Below, one piece after another: positions 6,238 through 6,578 of a DNA stretch of 6,578 nucleotides. Below the pieces are notes generated by a model. The model did no database searches, was not told the origin of the DNA, and was given only the letters and a program-made list of their open reading frames with translations. Source of the DNA: Saccharothrix sp. NRRL B-16348. GTDB taxonomy: Bacteria; Actinomycetota; Actinomycetes; Mycobacteriales; Pseudonocardiaceae. A program made the translations under genes and the position numbers. Each line of letters starts with the position of its first letter. The stretch's first letter is position 1. The stretch spans positions 1-6,578 of the forward strand of contig NZ_LGED01000038.1 in assembly GCF_001280085.1 (NCBI RefSeq). Direction: 5' to 3'.

Positions 6238-6245
6238 GGAGGGGG
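6238..6245 (+). promoter_or_regulatory. Ribosome binding site deciding the GTG start at 6251
   Basis: GGAGGGGG, with GGAGG at 6238-6242, lies 8 nt before the GTG at 6251. The nearby ATG at 6246 is in another frame and meets a stop at 6252-6254, so it starts nothing. The surrounding DNA is G-rich, so a match is easier to obtain here than usual. Confidence 0.6.
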
Positions 6246-6250
6246 ATGCG

Positions 6251-6578
6251 GTGAGGTTGGTGGTGGTGGCGGTTGTGTCAGTGGGGGTTGGGCTTGGGTT
6301 GTTGTGGGTGGTGCCGGAGAACTTTTATGTCTTGCCGTTGTTGGTGGCGATGTGGGTTGGTGGGGCTGCCGGGGGTTGGTTGCCTCCGGTGGTGGTTGGT
6401 GGTTCCGGGACGTCGCTTGGTTGGTGGTTGGAGCACGATCGGGTCGGGCGGAGTCGGTTTGGGTTGGGGGCGGTGGCGGTGGGGGCTTTGGGTGGGTGGT
6501 TGGTCGGTGGGTGGCCGGAGTGGAGGGTTTCGGCTACGGCGGGGGGGGTGGGGGGGGGGGGGGGGGGGGGGGGGGATT
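6251..6578 (+). CDS. Unrecognised membrane protein, N-terminal part, runs off window
   Basis: The frame from GTG at 6251 is open to the window end (109 complete codons, no stop seen). I do not recognise it. The translation is hydrophobic and Gly/Val/Trp-rich. Likely membrane segments are residues about 3-21 (LVVVAVVSVGVGLGLLWVV), about 26-44 (YVLPLLVAMWVGGAAGGWL) and about 70-88 (FGLGAVAVGALGGWLVGGW). A more polar loop, WWLEHDRVGRSR (58-69), lies between the second and third. A good ribosome binding site supports the start. Codons are unusually G- and T-rich, unlike the upstream genes. After residue about 97 the frame enters a poly-G stretch and would encode only glycines, which is probably not real protein sequence. 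Distance and the palindrome suggest it is not cotranscribed with pyruvate carboxylase. A chance open frame in G/T-rich DNA remains possible, since stops need A. Confidence 0.5.
   Translation, partial: MRLVVVAVVSVGVGLGLLWVVPENFYVLPLLVAMWVGGAAGGWLPPVVVGGSGTSLGWWLEHDRVGRSRFGLGAVAVGALGGWLVGGWPEWRVSATAGGVGGGGGGGGD
6541..6575. repeat. Poly-G run at the window end
   Basis: 34 of 35 bases are G, the only interruption being T at 6549; the last 26 (6550-6575) are uninterrupted, followed by ATT. Such a run is far beyond normal even in GC-rich genomes. It is a likely place for polymerase slippage, assembly breakage or a sequencing artefact, so reading frames here cannot be trusted. Confidence 0.9.

Noticed and set aside
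6023..6254. Two small + strand frames (66 and 71 codons) through the palindrome
   Set aside because: Their sequence is only the translated inverted repeat, they lack ribosome binding sites, and they overlap the better-supported GTG start at 6251.

Overview
This 6.6-kb stretch comes from a very GC-rich genome. Gene style (GTG starts, G/C-ending codons), an LppX/LprG-like lipoprotein, a DivIVA-type coiled-coil protein and a single-chain pyruvate carboxylase of about 1,125 residues all point to a high-GC actinobacterium. Among actinobacteria, the order Pseudonocardiales (Saccharothrix/Lentzea/Actinosynnema-like) is my best guess. That placement rests on general appearance, not on a search.

Layout. 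(1) Bases 1-878, + strand: a G-rich 7-bp tandem repeat at the left edge, then a secreted lipoprotein of the LppX_LprAFG type, probably read from GTG at 69. (2) Bases 889-2235, - strand: a 448-residue DivIVA/FilP-like coiled-coil protein, convergent with the lipoprotein across a 10-bp gap. (3) Bases 2236-2610: a 375-bp divergent control region. It holds a probable leaderless promoter for the coiled-coil gene, a cluster of GTGA/TCAC dyads, a possible -10 box, and a 12-13-bp perfect hairpin just before the pyruvate carboxylase ribosome binding site. (4) Bases 2611-5988, + strand: an apparently complete pyruvate carboxylase with biotin carboxylase, carboxyltransferase and biotin carrier domains and all the key residues I could check. 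(5) Bases 5989-6250: an intergenic region dominated by a 151-bp imperfect palindrome with 18-bp terminal inverted repeats, perhaps a multicopy element or a terminator. (6) Bases 6251-6578, + strand: the start of an unrecognised small membrane protein, running into a run of 26 G at the right edge.

The genes do not form one pathway. Pyruvate carboxylase is anaplerotic (pyruvate to oxaloacetate). The coiled-coil protein probably acts in polar growth or as a cytoskeletal scaffold, and the lipoprotein in the cell envelope. No defence system, CRISPR array, RNA gene or transposase gene is visible. The core genes are ordinary. The parts worth a second look are the 151-bp palindrome, the pyruvate carboxylase leader, the codon-composition drift through pyc into an extremely G/T-rich tail, and the homopolymer edge, which may be a contig-end artefact.
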